Part shown: piece by piece, positions 18,134 to 26,180 of the stretch
How positions within the stretch are numbered: the stretch's first letter is position 1
Layout of the letters: every line of letters starts with the position of its first letter
NCBI RefSeq assembly: GCF_027594545.1
Contig: NZ_CP115160.1
Span: 3,523,501-3,587,500, forward strand
Reading direction: 5' to 3'
Length of the DNA stretch: 64,000 nucleotides
From: Algoriphagus sp. TR-M9
Lineage (GTDB): Bacteria; Bacteroidota; Bacteroidia; Cytophagales; Cyclobacteriaceae
Made by a program: the position numbers and the translations under genes
Notes under the pieces: generated by a model
Told to the model about the DNA's origin: nothing
The model's database searches: none
Seen by the model: the letters and a program-made list of their open reading frames with translations, nothing else

Positions 18134-18947
18134 AGTCTTTTTCGATTTTATTTCTGGACATTTTCTCTACGGTCACATTCATGTAAACCGGTTGCACCGG
18201 CTTTTCACGCTGAGTTGGCAATTCGGAAATTTCTTCCGCCACTTCTAATCCCTGGATCACCTCGCCAAACACAGTGTATTCCTTATCCAAATGCGGTGTA
18301 CCCCCCACTGTGGTATAGACTTCTATTTGCTCTGGGGTGAATTTCTTGGTCAAATTGACGTTAAGTGACTGCTCCAGTTCGTCTCGCTTAGACAGCAACA
18401 AGGTGGTGAGGCTGTCATATTTTTGCTCGTTGTAAAGCCGGACGTATTCACTTTTCAGGTCATCCTGGCTTCCAAGCTCCATGTATTTCATAAAAGCCTT
18501 TTGCAAGGCCTCCATGTCCGTTGTCAGCTCCAGTTCATTGTAAACTTTGCCCAGCACAATATAAAATTGTGAACCATTCGACCTTCGCTCGGGATTGATC
18601 CCATTTCCTTGACGGGCAGCGGCAATCATCCCTCTTTTATGGTAGTGATTTGGCAGAATCTCAGCGGGCAAAGTAGGCCAGTCCTGCGGGGGAAGGTTCT
18701 CCTTAGAAAAAACATCGCCACCCTGCACCATGAAATCTTTGATTACCCGGTGAAACTCCGTAGAGTCAAATCTCCCAGCCTCCGCTAGCGCTATGAAATT
18801 GGACTTGTGAGCCGGAGTATCATCAAATAGCACGGCCACTATGTCCCCATGACTGGTCTCTATGGTCACCAAATAGTCTTTGCCACCGGCACAGCCTAGC
18901 ATCACGGCAGCGAGTAAAACAACTGTGAATATCTTTACAAACCTCAT
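18105..18947 (-). CDS. Cyclophilin-type peptidyl-prolyl isomerase lipoprotein
   Basis: A 280-residue PPIase with a lipoprotein signal (AVMLGC, Cys19). The cyclophilin core is recognised by KSNFIALAEAGRFDSTEFHR, DFMVQGGD, NGSQFYIVLGK and, after an insertion of about 80 residues, DKEYTVFGEVIQGLEVAEEI. The helical insertion is polar and is common in Bacteroidota cyclophilins. It probably assists folding of periplasmic or outer-membrane proteins. It overlaps hemC by 4 bases (ATGA-type) upstream and the SDR gene downstream. Confidence 0.9.
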   Translation of the reverse strand: MRFVKIFTVVLLAAVMLGCAGGKDYLVTIETSHGDIVAVLFDDTPAHKSNFIALAEAGRFDSTEFHRVIKDFMVQGGDVFSKENLPPQDWPTLPAEILPNHYHKRGMIAAARQGNGINPERRSNGSQFYIVLGKVYNELELTTDMEALQKAFMKYMELGSQDDLKSEYVRLYNEQKYDSLTTLLLSKRDELEQSLNVNLTKKFTPEQIEVYTTVGGTPHLDKEYTVFGEVIQGLEVAEEISELPTQREKPVQPVYMNVTVEKMSRNKIEKDYGYSYPEGQ

Positions 18948-19873
18948 TTATTCAGGGTGCTTTTAATTTGATCTAAAATCTCTTTTCCGCCTGCGGCAAA
19001 AACCTCTTGTGCCAACTGCTTGCCTAGCTGTTCGGCTTGTTCCTTTGGCCCAGATACGGTGATGGATATGCGCTCTTTCCCATCCAAGCTCACTATCCCT
19101 CCTTTTAGCGTCAGCTCATCATCTGCTAGCGTGGCCAAAGCAAATACAGGAATGCTGCAACCACCTTCCAATATCCGCAAGTAGGCTCGCTCTGCCCGAA
19201 GGCGATAGGAAGTCTCTTCATGGTCGCATGCGGCAATAATTTTTTGCTTTAAGGATTCATCTATGTTTAGAGAAACTTCTATAGCTACAGATCCCTGGCC
19301 CACGGCAGGTGTGAATTCATCGAGGTCAAGCTCCTGCACAATCATAGAGTCATAGTTCATCCTATGGGCACCGGCAAAGGCAAGAACAAGTGCATCGCAA
19401 AGCCCCTCTTCCATTTTTCGGATTCTGGTCTGTAAATTACCGCGCACCTCCACAGTCTTCACCTGAGGATAAAAATGCTTCAGGGTCGCCACTCGGCGCG
19501 TAGAAGAGGTCCCCAGCACCACAGGCCCATCCAGAGACACAGAACCTTTGTGAGACACCAGTACATCGTTTACTTTTTCCCGTTCCGTGAAGGCGATAAT
19601 TTCAAATCCTTCAGGGAGGTTAGATTGCATATCCTTTGCGCTGTGCACAGCGATGTCTATTCTTCCGTCAGAGAGCTGATCTTCCAGTTCCTGGGTAAAG
19701 ACCCCTTTACTCCCGATTTTAGCTATGGAGACATCCAGTACCTGATCACCTTTGGTATCGATCAGGACAATCTCCGTCTGAAGACCAGCCTGCCTCAACA
19801 ACTCCTCCACATGGTAAGCCTGCCAAAGCGCAAGCTTACTTCCGCGGGTTCCTATTCTCACTAATTCACTCAT
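18944..19873 (-). CDS. hemC: Hydroxymethylbilane synthase
   Basis: A 309-residue porphobilinogen deaminase that polymerises four porphobilinogens to hydroxymethylbilane in heme synthesis. Visible hallmarks are the N-terminal [20 protein letters not shown] with catalytic Asp81, the arginine-rich GTSSTRR and [10 protein letters not shown] segments, and Cys239 in LEGGCSIPV, which anchors the dipyrromethane cofactor. Length and motifs are complete. It overlaps both neighbours by 4 bases (rimK upstream, cyclophilin downstream). hemE (41077) and hemB (49531) are elsewhere in the window, so heme genes are dispersed here. Confidence 0.97.
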   Translation of the reverse strand: MSELVRIGTRGSKLALWQAYHVEELLRQAGLQTEIVLIDTKGDQVLDVSIAKIGSKGVFTQELEDQLSDGRIDIAVHSAKDMQSNLPEGFEIIAFTEREKVNDVLVSHKGSVSLDGPVVLGTSSTRRVATLKHFYPQVKTVEVRGNLQTRIRKMEEGLCDALVLAFAGAHRMNYDSMIVQELDLDEFTPAVGQGSVAIEVSLNIDESLKQKIIAACDHEETSYRLRAERAYLRILEGGCSIPVFALATLADDELTLKGGIVSLDGKERISITVSGPKEQAEQLGKQLAQEVFAAGGKEILDQIKSTLNK

Positions 19874-20775
19874 TGATTTGAAATCTTTACTGGGCGTTTA
19901 TTCACCCCTTCTTCGATAAATTTCACTATTGCTCCCGCGATATCCACGCCGGTAGCCTTCTCTATTCCTTCCAGCCCAGGAGAGCTGTTCACTTCCAGTA
20001 TGAGAGGACCTCGCGCAGACTGCAGCATATCCACGCCGGCTACATCCAGTCCGAGTGCTTTGGCGGCACCAAGTGCTGCTTGCTTCTCCGCCCGGCTCAA
20101 TTTGATAATCGTGGCTTTTCCTCCACGGTGGAGATTGGACCGAAACTCTCCCTCGGCTCCCTGCCTTTTCATGGCGCCCACTACTTTCCCATTCACTATA
20201 AATGCCCGAATATCTGCCCCTTTGGCTTCTTTGATAAATTCCTGCACGATGATCCTTGCTTTCAACCCATGAAAAGCTTCAATCACCGATTGACTCGCTT
20301 TTCTGGTTTCTGCCAAAACCACCCCCAGACCTTGAGTTCCTTCCAGCAACTTAATAATCAAAGGTGCTCCGCCCACATGCTCGATGATTTGCTTTTCTCC
20401 ACCTTTTGAAAAATTAGTGAAAGCAGTCTTTGGCATGCCCAGCCCCGCGCTTGAAAGGATCTGTAGACTTCTCAGTTTATCTCTACTTCGCACTATAGCC
20501 TGGGAATTCACTGCGGAAAATGCGCCCATCAGCTCAAATTGACGGACTACAGCCGTGCCATAAAACGTCACCGAAGCGCCTATTCTCGGGATGATTGCAT
20601 CTACATCAGTCAGTTTTTCCCCTTTATAGATAATGGAAGGGCCATCCTGCTCAATGATCAGATCGCAAATACTGTGATTAACTATAAGTGCCTCATGTCC
20701 GGCTTTCTGGATAGCTTCTAGCAGACGCTTGGTAGAATAGAGGTTTGGATTCCGGGAAAGTATGGCGATTTTCAT
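19870..20775 (-). CDS. rimK: RimK-family ATP-grasp ligase
   Basis: A 301-residue ATP-grasp enzyme of the RimK/LysX class. Landmarks are the N-terminal [17 protein letters not shown], the ATP-binding region [33 protein letters not shown], and the metal/ATP-binding end of the domain [21 protein letters not shown]. coli RimK adds glutamates to ribosomal protein S6; relatives act on other carboxyl acceptors. The retropepsin-like zinc protease gene just upstream is a known genomic partner of RimK-type ligases. The stop overlaps the hemC start by 4 bases. Confidence 0.92.
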   Translation of the reverse strand: MKIAILSRNPNLYSTKRLLEAIQKAGHEALIVNHSICDLIIEQDGPSIIYKGEKLTDVDAIIPRIGASVTFYGTAVVRQFELMGAFSAVNSQAIVRSRDKLRSLQILSSAGLGMPKTAFTNFSKGGEKQIIEHVGGAPLIIKLLEGTQGLGVVLAETRKASQSVIEAFHGLKARIIVQEFIKEAKGADIRAFIVNGKVVGAMKRQGAEGEFRSNLHRGGKATIIKLSRAEKQAALGAAKALGLDVAGVDMLQSARGPLILEVNSSPGLEGIEKATGVDIAGAIVKFIEEGVNKRPVKISNQ

Positions 20776-20950
20776 GTGTCTGGAGTTGAATGAAGGGCTT
20801 ACCCGGTTTAGTCGGGGCGAGCTGATGTATCTTTAACGAGTAAAACAATCATGGTCTGTCAAGGATTATGGAAGCTTTGAGGCGAGTTGATTTCATGCTA
20901 AACCGTCGGTCTTTTTAATGTTTTTCTGAATCCTCAGTAATGGTGTGGAG

Positions 20951-21394
20951 TTACTTAACGAGGCTGCGGTACGGCTTGGCCAAGTTATGTCCAGCCACAT
21001 CCACCAGAAAACGGTTCTTCAGAATCTTCCGACCCAGCAAAATCGCATTTCTCATATTGGATCGATCAGACAGGGTAAATTCTGCCGTATAGCTTTCACC
21101 CGCAAGCTCAAAGGTAGTTTCGATCAGGTAACGAACCTCGGCCTGGCCAAATGAATTTTTCACTTTCTTCTCCCTGAATTCTTCAAAGGTCACAGTTTCT
21201 CCGGTAAAAGCCTTGTGCCCCGGAAGCAGCGCCTGAAAACTCAGCAGCTTTTTACCGTCCTTTTCTATCAGCTGTAGGTTTTCTGCATGAAGACTACTGG
21301 TGTAAGCGCCTGTATCGATTTTCGCCCAAACCAGATTTAGCTCTAGATCCGGAAGTGAGATTTTCTCCCGTCTGCCTATGATTTTCTTTTCCAT
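20951..21394 (-). CDS. RimB/RloB-like retropepsin-fold protease (Zn_protease family, PF05618-like)
   Basis: A 147-residue protein. The motif KIDTGAYTSSLHA holds the DTG-A aspartic-protease signature of this retropepsin-like family, historically called a putative ATP-dependent zinc protease. LLGRKILKNRFLVDV near the C-terminus is also conserved. Members sit beside RimK-type ligases and are thought to process or reverse ligase-made peptide tails (family knowledge; not shown here). The gene starts only 1 base after the holB-like stop, and a 175-base gap separates it from rimK. Confidence 0.88.
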   Translation of the reverse strand: MEKKIIGRREKISLPDLELNLVWAKIDTGAYTSSLHAENLQLIEKDGKKLLSFQALLPGHKAFTGETVTFEEFREKKVKNSFGQAEVRYLIETTFELAGESYTAEFTLSDRSNMRNAILLGRKILKNRFLVDVAGHNLAKPYRSLVK

Positions 21395-21395
21395 A

Positions 21396-22532
21396 TCAAC
21401 TGATACTTGCCATTAATCTAGTGACTTTCATCGAAAGGTCTGTGAAAATAAACTTTGCATTGCCATTTCGCTCCAGAAAATAGTGAGCTTCATTAAAAGT
21501 CTCATACAGCACTCCTAGATGGTCTTCCTTGAGCACTTTGCCACTGATATTATCCACAAACTTGCGATCTTCATTTTGGGTACGAAGCAGTTGATCCAGC
21601 CCCACGTTTTTGAGCAAAATCTCCCTGACCACATTCAGGCCTGTAAGCAAAAGGGACTTTTGAGCTTCCTTATCCGACTTGTGAAAATCATCTGCCAGAC
21701 TGAAAAGGCTTTGAAAATCTGCTTTGTAGCAAAACAGAAACCACTCCCGGATTTTTTTTACTTGCAAGTCCTCTACTTGCTCCACTAAGCGAAAAGCCTC
21801 CCGCATATTTCCATCAGCCAGCATGGCTATTTGACCCGCAGACTCGGAGTCACAGAGGTTCGTTACTGAAAGGTGCTCTTGGATCTCCTCATCTGAAAAC
21901 CCTCGGATCAAAACTTTCTGAGTTCTGGACAGAATGGTAGTCAGCAGCTGGTCTGCCTGGGAAGTAACCAGAATAAAAAGCGTTTTGGGCTGAGGTTCTT
22001 CTATGATTTTCAGCAAGGCATTAGCTGCTGATGGGTGCAGAAATTCCGCAGCCCAGATCAACATGATTTTATAGCCACCTTCAAAGGACTTTAGAGAAAG
22101 TGTTTGGATGATTTTCCTCGCCGCCCCCTTGGAGATGTTCAGTTGCTTTTTCTCAAACTTATTGAAATAAATAAAGTCATGGACATTTCCATAGGGCTGA
22201 TCCATGGCAAACTTCCTCCAATTGCTCATCAGGTCCACCTTTTCATCTTCTTCCTTGTCGTCCTCTTTCGCTTTGGCGATAGTCGGAAAGGCGAAATTCA
22301 GATCTGGCATCACCAGCCTGCTCATCCGCTGGCAGGATGGACAGTTCCCGCAGGAATCGCTTTCTGTGGGATTTTCACAATACAAATAAGTGCACAGAGC
22401 CAAGGCCATAGTCAAGCTGGCTGACCCTTCCGGCCCATGAAAAAGTAAAGCGTGCGCCAGATGGTTGTTCTTTACTGCATTGATCAGATTTTCCTTGGTC
22501 TCGGGTAATCCCGGTATAGCTGCGAATTGCAT
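21396..22532 (-). CDS. holB: DNA polymerase III subunit delta' homologue
   Basis: A 378-residue clamp-loader AAA+ protein. NNHLAHALLFHGPEGSAS matches the delta'/gamma N-terminus; the P-loop is degenerate (GPEGSASLT lacks the GK-T of active ATPases), as expected for delta'. A cysteine set (CENPTESDSCGNCPSCQ) is the zinc module, and HPSAANALLKIIEEPQPKTL followed by ILVTSQADQLLTTILSRTQ is the sensor 1 / SRC-like region (S-R-T-Q here). It acts in loading the sliding clamp. It follows the GlmU-like gene by 11 bases and is almost contiguous with the protease gene. Confidence 0.92.
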   Translation of the reverse strand: MQFAAIPGLPETKENLINAVKNNHLAHALLFHGPEGSASLTMALALCTYLYCENPTESDSCGNCPSCQRMSRLVMPDLNFAFPTIAKAKEDDKEEDEKVDLMSNWRKFAMDQPYGNVHDFIYFNKFEKKQLNISKGAARKIIQTLSLKSFEGGYKIMLIWAAEFLHPSAANALLKIIEEPQPKTLFILVTSQADQLLTTILSRTQKVLIRGFSDEEIQEHLSVTNLCDSESAGQIAMLADGNMREAFRLVEQVEDLQVKKIREWFLFCYKADFQSLFSLADDFHKSDKEAQKSLLLTGLNVVREILLKNVGLDQLLRTQNEDRKFVDNISGKVLKEDHLGVLYETFNEAHYFLERNGNAKFIFTDLSMKVTRLMASIS

Positions 22533-22543
22533 GAATTAATTGA

Positions 22544-23740
22544 TCAGGATGAAGTTTCCCAAATTCTATAGTTTTTTGTCAAATCGAAAATAGTAGCTAA
22601 AATTTCCTCATCCACAGCAGTCAGTTCCTGACCTCTTCTCCCCATTACCGCCTTTGCTGTTTCCAGAAACTTGGGAAACAAATAAGTAGAAACCGGCCCA
22701 GCCCCGCCCCAGGAAAAGGAAGGAACGAAATTGCGTGGGAATCCATCTCCGAAAATATTGGCACCTACACTGACTACCGTTCCCGTGTTGAACATGGTAT
22801 TGATCCCACACTTAGAGTGATCCCCCATCATCAGCCCACAAAACTGCAGACCGGTAGAGGCATACCCCCCTTTGGTATAATCCCAAAGCTTCACCGGCGC
22901 ATAATTATTCTTCAGGTTACTGGTATTGGTATCTGCTCCCATATTACACCACTCCCCCACTACCGAATTGCCCAGAAAACCTTCATGGCCTTTGTTACTG
23001 TAGCCAAAAATCACTGAATTAGACACCTCTCCGCCCACTTTGCTCTGCGGGCCCACGGTGGTATCTCCTTTGATTTTAGCCCCCATATTGAGGGTAGATC
23101 CTTCGCACAGGGCAAAGGGACCACGAATGAGGGTGCCTTCTTGGATTTCGGTATTTCTGCCAATATAGATAGGGCCATTTTCTGCATTCAGAACAGCCGC
23201 TCTGATAACGGCCCCTTCCTCTACGAAGACATTTTCTGGAGCATACACCCTGGTAAATGGATCAGTGATTTTTGCTGATTGCCTCCCTTTGGTCAGCACA
23301 GCAAAGTCCTTCTTAATTTCAGCTCCATTGAGTTGAAATATATTCCAAGGCTTCAGCAGCAAGGAAGGCTCCGCCTGCAGTTGAATGATTTTTTTGTCTC
23401 GGGCAAAATCCAAATTCTTTTCCGTCTCGCCTATGTAAGTAGCAAGGAGGGTTTTGCCAAAGTACAAAGCCTCGTCTTTGTCCAGGTTTTTCAGCCTAGA
23501 CAGTAGCATTTCATCTGGCAGCAATGCCCCATTGATAGCGAGGGCTTTTCCACTTTTCCTAGGAAATTTACTTTGCAAATAATCCTGGGTCAGAAAAGAA
23601 ACAGAGGATTGGGTGATTTTCTCCCATTTTTCTGAAATCTTCAAAATTCCCACACGGATTTCTGCCACCGGTCTGGTAAAAGTAAAAGGCAGCAATGAAC
23701 CACGGATAGCCGGGTCATCAAACAACAAAATCGAGTCCAT
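22544..23740 (-). CDS. GlmU-like sugar nucleotidyltransferase with left-handed beta-helix
   Basis: A 398-residue protein beginning MDSILLFDDPAIRGSLLPFT (start at 23740; the frame runs 11 codons further up, through the L31 terminator, which is implausible). The N-terminal half resembles the NTP_transf_4 putative nucleotidyltransferase domain; the C-terminal half has hexapeptide repeats (RGPFALCEGSTLNMGAKIKG, GDTTVGPQSKVGGEV) of an acyltransferase-type beta-helix. Bacteroidota members are usually called GlmU family; the sugar substrate is unproven. A TATTTTTG box ends 4 bases before the ATG. Confidence 0.88.
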   Translation of the reverse strand: MDSILLFDDPAIRGSLLPFTFTRPVAEIRVGILKISEKWEKITQSSVSFLTQDYLQSKFPRKSGKALAINGALLPDEMLLSRLKNLDKDEALYFGKTLLATYIGETEKNLDFARDKKIIQLQAEPSLLLKPWNIFQLNGAEIKKDFAVLTKGRQSAKITDPFTRVYAPENVFVEEGAVIRAAVLNAENGPIYIGRNTEIQEGTLIRGPFALCEGSTLNMGAKIKGDTTVGPQSKVGGEVSNSVIFGYSNKGHEGFLGNSVVGEWCNMGADTNTSNLKNNYAPVKLWDYTKGGYASTGLQFCGLMMGDHSKCGINTMFNTGTVVSVGANIFGDGFPRNFVPSFSWGGAGPVSTYLFPKFLETAKAVMGRRGQELTAVDEEILATIFDLTKNYRIWETSS

Positions 23741-23744
23741 GAGG

Positions 23745-23752
23745 CAAAAATA
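23745..23752 (-). promoter_or_regulatory. -7 promoter box abutting the GlmU-like start codon
   Basis: On the minus strand TATTTTTG is followed by CCTC and then the ATG at 23740. The match to TAnnTTTG is exact; its position would put the transcription start at or next to the A of the ATG. Confidence 0.5.
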
Positions 23753-23790
23753 AAAAAGTCTCCCGGAATCCATGCTCCGGGAGACTTTTT
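23752..23790 (-). terminator. Rho-independent terminator of rpmE2
   Basis: A perfect 10-bp stem (GTCTCCCGGA / TCCGGGAGAC) with an 8-base loop and T runs on both sides. It lies 20 bases after the L31 stop and 12 bases before the next gene's ATG. Confidence 0.92.
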
Positions 23791-23809
23791 AGCCTGAGAT
23801 AGCAGAGAA

Positions 23810-24058
23810 TTACTTCTTCTTCGCGTATCTTCTGTTGAATTTCTCCACTCGACCCGCAGTATCAAGCATCATTTTCTTACCTGTATAGAATGGATGAGAC
23901 TGAGAGCTCACCTCGATCTTATACAAAGGATATTCATTTCCATCTTCCCAAGTGATAGTCTCGCTTGTTTCGATAGTTGACTTGGTCAGAAACTTAAACT
24001 CGCTAGATGTATCGTGGAATACGACCTCTCTGTAGTTTGGATGGATATCAGCTTTCAT
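23810..24058 (-). CDS. rpmE2: 50S ribosomal protein L31, type B
   Basis: An 82-residue L31 type B protein ([39 protein letters not shown]). It lacks the cysteine quartet of zinc-binding type A L31, as usual for the alternative form. It is a component of the large subunit central protuberance/intersubunit bridge. A strong promoter lies at 24098-24129 and a terminator at 23752-23790, so it is an independent transcription unit. Confidence 0.97.
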   Translation of the reverse strand: MKADIHPNYREVVFHDTSSEFKFLTKSTIETSETITWEDGNEYPLYKIEVSSQSHPFYTGKKMMLDTAGRVEKFNRRYAKKK

Positions 24059-24097
24059 ATTATTGCTAGTTATATAGTACCTTTTTCAAATGAGGCA

Positions 24098-24129
24098 CAA
24101 AGTTACCCTTTTTCAGATTATCCGCAAAA
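24098..24129 (-). promoter_or_regulatory. Promoter of rpmE2
   Basis: On the minus strand TTTTG, a 19-base spacer and TAACTTTG match both boxes of the Bacteroidota consensus. The leader would be about 35 bases. Confidence 0.75.
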
Positions 24130-24407
24130 TCTTTATCAAGTATTTCTTTCTCAATCGATCAGCAAAAACCAAAACAAGCTTTCCAAGCCCTAAATTTAAC
24201 CCGAATTTTGCATTAGATTTCGTTAGGAAGACAGTGAATAGAATTGCTAATGTGTATGCGGAGTTTAGACTAAGCTAGCCTTTCCCTGGTTCCATCGAAA
24301 TCTTTTTCGGCCTGAAAAAACCCATATTACCTGAACGAAACTAATTCTTCTCCATTATTTTCAACTCTCTTTCACCTGATATGAACTTCATTTTCATGAA
24401 TGTTTTT

Positions 24408-24415
24408 TAGATTTA
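24408..24415 (+). promoter_or_regulatory. Near-match -7 box at the Wzi-like start
   Basis: TAGATTTA (one mismatch to TAnnTTTG) followed by GCCG and the ATG at 24420. The spacing is the same as at the GlmU-like and hemE genes. Confidence 0.35.
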
Positions 24416-24419
24416 GCCG

Positions 24420-26120
24420 ATGCAAAATTCTTACGCCCAATCCAGACTGCTGAAGCTATTCCTTGCAGCAGCCGCAGTTTTGACTCCATTTTTGGCTAAT
24501 GCCCAAGGAAGCTATATCCCATACAATAGAGACTATTACCACCTCTTAGACCGCTACGATATATTGCGCGGTCAGAATAACCCCGTGTATCGATCGGCCA
24601 CCAAACCCTATCGTAGAGATGATGTGGCCGCCTACCTGGACAGCATCGCAGACGATCCGGTGATCCGCTCCAGGTCTGATCAGTTTAACATCGCTTATCT
24701 CAGTCAGGACAACTGGGAATTTGTGAGCAGAGAAACACCAGAATCTAAGAAGCCATTTCTAAAAGGCCTTTACCGTAGACCTGGAGATTTTGCACACTAT
24801 TATAGTGAGGAGTTTGATATTCACGTAAGTCCGGTGATTTATCTCAACGGTGGTCTGGAACCTGACTTTGAGCAAAACCCAAATCGCCTTTCGAGGGGAG
24901 TGGTTTTAAGAGGATCTATAGACAAAAAAGTAGGCTTCTACACCTACTTTACCACCTCCGAAGCTTTTTTCCCAAGCTGGGTCAAAACCTATGCGGAGCA
25001 CAACGGGGCAGTGCCGGGAGAGGGCTTTTGGAAAGAATACAATGGAGAAGGCTACAGTTATTTCTCTGCACTGGGCCATGTGAGCTATAATATCACCAAA
25101 CACATAGAAGTGGAAGTTGGCCATGACCGAAACTTTATCGGTGAGGGGTATCGCTCTTTCTTACTCTCTGATTTTTCCAATCCCTACATGTTTGTCAAGT
25201 TCAACACTAGAGTTTGGAAGTTCCAGCTGACCAATATCTGGACGCAAATGACCGCAGATGTAGATTACGATAGAGGAAGGCCTACAGACGGAAGATATCC
25301 GCAAAAGTGGTTTTCCTTTCACCGTCTGGGGTTCAACATAGGCAAAAACCTGAATCTTGGGTTCTTTGAGTCTGTAATGACTGATAAAGTGGATTTCAAT
25401 TATTTCAACCCTATCGTCTTTTACCGCTGGGTGGAGCAGTCTCTAGGAACCCCGGACAAAGTCATGCTGGGAATAGATGGAAAGTGGAATTTTCACCCCG
25501 GCATGCAGCTTTACGGCCAGTTTGCTTTGGATGAATTTGTGTTCTCGGAGTTTTTCGGCCAAGACGGGAAGGGCTCCAAGCGAAACAAATACGGCATACA
25601 GGCCGGTTACAAATACATCAACGCTTTCAATCTTTCGAATCTGGATTTACAGTTGGAATTCAACTCAGCCAGACCCTATACCTTTCAGGAGAAAAAAGAC
25701 TATCAATCTTACAGCAACTGGCGAACGCCGCTCACGCATCCACGAGGGGCAAATTTCCGGGAAATATTGGGGATACTCCGCTATCAACCCATCCCGAAAC
25801 TCAGCCTGACATTCCAAGGCCTGTATCAGCTATACGGTGCAGATCCAGACGAGGCGACCAACTGGGGAGGCGATGTGCTTAAAAACAGACTAGAAGGAAG
25901 CCCCACAGGATTGTTTGGCAATGAAATTGGGCAAGGCATTGAAAACAAATTTGTGCAAACGAACCTGAACGCCAGCTATATGCTGAAGCACAACTTCTTT
26001 ATAGACGCCTCGCACACTTTCCGCCAAAGAACTGCACAAGATCTGGACAGTCCCGAGACCAGCAATTACCTACAGTTGGCATTCCGCTGGAACTTCATCC
26101 GTCCTGATTACAATTACTAA
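24420..26120 (+). CDS. Capsule-assembly Wzi-like / RemB-like outer-membrane protein
   Basis: A 566-residue protein with an N-terminal signal (LFLAAAAVLTPFLANAQG). A periplasmic-type start (SYIPYNRDYYHLLDRYDILR) is followed by a long beta-barrel with VEVGHDRNFIGEGYRSFLLS, FHRLGFNIGKNLNLGFFES and the C-terminal strand YLQLAFRWNFIRPDYNY. The GHDRNFIGEGYRSLLLSDF-type block occurs both in Wzi-family proteins and in RemB of flavobacterial gliding motility, so either an exopolysaccharide-anchoring or a surface-motility role is possible. Its start is tied to a near-consensus -7 box with no room for a leader. Confidence 0.75.
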   Translation: MQNSYAQSRLLKLFLAAAAVLTPFLANAQGSYIPYNRDYYHLLDRYDILRGQNNPVYRSATKPYRRDDVAAYLDSIADDPVIRSRSDQFNIAYLSQDNWEFVSRETPESKKPFLKGLYRRPGDFAHYYSEEFDIHVSPVIYLNGGLEPDFEQNPNRLSRGVVLRGSIDKKVGFYTYFTTSEAFFPSWVKTYAEHNGAVPGEGFWKEYNGEGYSYFSALGHVSYNITKHIEVEVGHDRNFIGEGYRSFLLSDFSNPYMFVKFNTRVWKFQLTNIWTQMTADVDYDRGRPTDGRYPQKWFSFHRLGFNIGKNLNLGFFESVMTDKVDFNYFNPIVFYRWVEQSLGTPDKVMLGIDGKWNFHPGMQLYGQFALDEFVFSEFFGQDGKGSKRNKYGIQAGYKYINAFNLSNLDLQLEFNSARPYTFQEKKDYQSYSNWRTPLTHPRGANFREILGILRYQPIPKLSLTFQGLYQLYGADPDEATNWGGDVLKNRLEGSPTGLFGNEIGQGIENKFVQTNLNASYMLKHNFFIDASHTFRQRTAQDLDSPETSNYLQLAFRWNFIRPDYNY

Positions 26121-26180
26121 AAAGGAACCCGCACTGGCAATTTTGCGTAACTTGCGGGATTATTCTATGTATTTTAGTTT

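Larger units (their letters stand above)
24059..24419. other. Intergenic region with an imperfect fold-back
   Basis: A 360-base gap between divergent genes. Besides the rpmE2 promoter it contains an imperfect inverted repeat: an arm at 24195-24216 (TTTAACCCGAATTTTGCATTAG reads outward) and one at 24247-24268, sharing the inner hexamer CATTAG/CTAATG and the CCG...CGG core, around a 30-base loop. The open frame at 24090-24278 has no coding features. Confidence 0.5.

Noticed and set aside
24090..24278. 62-codon open frame upstream of the Wzi-like gene
   Set aside because: It runs through the rpmE2 promoter and the fold-back sequence and has no recognisable protein features.
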